6,812 bases of DNA from Bacillota bacterium (GTDB taxonomy: Bacteria; Bacillota_C; Negativicutes; JAEYSJ01), in assembly GCA_023434855.1 (NCBI GenBank), contig JAEYSJ010000287.1, positions 1-6,812 on the forward strand, in the 5' to 3' direction. The translations under genes and the position numbers were made by a program. Of this stretch, positions 5,618 through 6,812 are shown piece by piece (the stretch's first letter is position 1; every line of letters starts with the position of its first letter). The notes beneath the pieces were generated by a model. It was not told where the DNA came from and searched no databases. It saw nothing but the letters and a program-made list of their open reading frames with translations.

Positions 5618-6731
5618 CGGATTTCTGTCGCAGGACGAAATAAATGCCTTATTACGGGGTGAACCAGCTTCATCTCCGGCGACTCCAGATTTATCAGATA
5701 TGGAGAAAGATGCTCTTGGCGAAATTGGCAACATTTCTATGGGTAGTGCCGCTACCTCTTTGTCAATACTCCTTGGCAGGCGTGTATCTATTACGACGCC
5801 GCGAGTATCAACTTCAAGTTTGCGCGAAATAAAAAATCAATATCCACTGCCATATATGGTAATTGAGGTGGGCTATACTCATGGTATTGCAGGGACTAAT
5901 CTTTTAGCCATGCATGAACAGGATGCTCTTATTATTGCTGATCTTATGATGGGAAATGACGGAGCCAATCCTCCTGCGCAATTAAACGAACTTTATATGA
6001 GCGCAGTAAGTGAAGCAATGAATCAAATGATGGGTTCTGTAGCTACTTCTATGTCTACTGTATTTAAGAAAAAGGTGGATATTTCGCCACCGGCTGTTAA
6101 TTTAGTGGATTTTGCCGGCGATGCTAAAATCACTGATATGGCTACAGATGATCAACCTTTGATCAGAGTGTCTTTCCGTATGGAAGTGGAAGATTTGATT
6201 GACAGTGATATTATGCAGATTTTACCTTTCGAGGTAGCCAAAGATATGGTACAAAACCTGATGACGGCCATGCAACCGCCAAATGCCGCAGCTCCTGCTC
6301 CAGCAAAAAATACTGCTCCGCCGCCGTCTCCTGCCGTTCCTCAAGAGCAGCCTGGTATTGCTTATGCTCAACAGGCGGCAGCACCTGCGCCAAAGCCTCA
6401 GCCTGTACAAAATGTAGCTGTTCAACCTGTTCAGTTTGCGCCTTTGCAGCCAACTTCCATTCCTGTTAATGATACCAACATTGGCCTTATCCTGGATGTT
6501 CCTTTACAGGTAACTGTTGAACTTGGCCGTACTCGCAAGTTGATTCGGGAAATTTTAGAACTAACACCTGGATCAGTTGTGGAGTTGGACAAACTTGCCG
6601 GTGAACCTGTCGATATTTTGGTTAACGGCAAGCTGATTGCCAAGGGTGAGGTCGTAGTAATTGATGAGAACTTTGGTGTGAGAATTACAGATATTGTAAG
6701 TCCGCTGGAACGTGCTTGTAATCTTCAATAA
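5610..6731 (+). CDS. fliY: FliY, motor switch phosphatase (CheC-like domain fused to FliN)
   Basis: FliY is the Gram-positive C-ring protein that replaces FliN and also removes phosphate from CheY-P. It has 373 residues, close to B. subtilis FliY. Residues 5-15 (FLSQDEINALL) form an N-terminal CheY-binding-like motif resembling that of FliM. The CheC-like domain spans about 28-220 and carries two copies of the phosphatase signature D/S-x3-E-x2-N-x22-P. The first is Asp34, Glu38, Asn41 and Pro64; the second is Ser131, Glu135, Asn138 and Pro161. Both are complete, so an active enzyme is expected. A Pro/Ala/Gln-rich linker covers about 222-287. The FliN/SpoA domain spans about 293-366, with LDVPLQVTVELGRTR, ILELTPGSVVELDKLAGEPV and GEVVVIDENFGVRITDI. 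The start overlaps the end of fliM by 8 nt. Confidence 0.97.
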   Translation: MSDGFLSQDEINALLRGEPASSPATPDLSDMEKDALGEIGNISMGSAATSLSILLGRRVSITTPRVSTSSLREIKNQYPLPYMVIEVGYTHGIAGTNLLAMHEQDALIIADLMMGNDGANPPAQLNELYMSAVSEAMNQMMGSVATSMSTVFKKKVDISPPAVNLVDFAGDAKITDMATDDQPLIRVSFRMEVEDLIDSDIMQILPFEVAKDMVQNLMTAMQPPNAAAPAPAKNTAPPPSPAVPQEQPGIAYAQQAAAPAPKPQPVQNVAVQPVQFAPLQPTSIPVNDTNIGLILDVPLQVTVELGRTRKLIREILELTPGSVVELDKLAGEPVDILVNGKLIAKGEVVVIDENFGVRITDIVSPLERACNLQ

Positions 6732-6745
6732 AATATACTGAAAGA

Positions 6746-6751
6746 TATAAT
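6746..6751 (+). promoter_or_regulatory. Candidate -10 box upstream of the gene after fliY
   Basis: TATAAT, followed by GG, lies in the gap after fliY, 57 nt before the probable next start. The region 16-18 bp upstream reads ATCTTCAAT, only a poor -35 match. It is listed because TATAAT boxes also precede fliL and fliM. Confidence 0.25.
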
Positions 6752-6796
6752 GGCTTATTTGCATTAGGGATAAAAGTAGACTAAAAATTACTGAAT

Positions 6797-6811
6797 AGGA
6801 GAGATATATTG
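6797..6811 (+). promoter_or_regulatory. Ribosome binding site and probable TTG start of the next gene
   Basis: AGGAGAG (6797-6803) is followed at normal spacing by TTG at 6809-6811, one base before the window ends. By comparison with B. subtilis, where fliY is followed by cheY and then fliO (fliZ), the next gene is likely one of these. The coding sequence is not visible, so identity is inference. Confidence 0.5.
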
Positions 6812-6812
6812 A

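Overview
The window is a single-strand (+) stretch of a flagellar (fla/che-type) operon. Read left to right it holds: the 3' part of fliK (hook-length control), flgD (hook cap), a small flagellar-operon gene of the TIGR02530/Flagellar_put family, flgE (hook), flbD/swrD, fliL, fliM, fliY, and, in the last bases, a ribosome binding site and probable start codon of the next gene. No RNA gene, insertion sequence, CRISPR array or phage feature was seen.

The organism is most likely a member of the Firmicutes (Bacillota). The order fliK-flgD-flgE-swrD-fliL-fliM-fliY matches Bacillus subtilis. The switch protein is FliY (CheC-like phosphatase domain fused to FliN) rather than a short FliN. FlgD is the short form of about 140 residues. 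Strong AAGGAGG-type ribosome sites and GTG starts also fit. The TIGR02530 gene between flgD and flgE, and the moderate A+T content, suggest a clostridial or Negativicutes-like lineage; that finer placement is inference.

The genes form two functional blocks. Positions 1-3618 build the hook: FliK sets its length, FlgD caps it, FlgE is its subunit, and the TIGR02530 protein probably assists. Positions 3785-6731 build and tune the motor: FlbD/SwrD (motor power), FliL (stator-associated), and FliM and FliY (C-ring switch; FliY also carries two intact CheY-P phosphatase signatures). The blocks meet at a 166-base gap (3619-3784) that holds the most unusual structure here: a nested long-range inverted repeat followed by a perfect 8-bp G/C hairpin. 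That hairpin has its T-tract on the minus strand.

Protein-coding content is ordinary for such an operon. The points worth a second look are mostly non-coding: the flgE-flbD gap, the hairpins between the TIGR02530 gene and flgE, and TATAAT boxes recurring ahead of fliL, fliM and the next gene. There is also a compositional shift inside flgE. I saw no evidence of a wholly new system. No intergenic stretch exceeds 300 bases.
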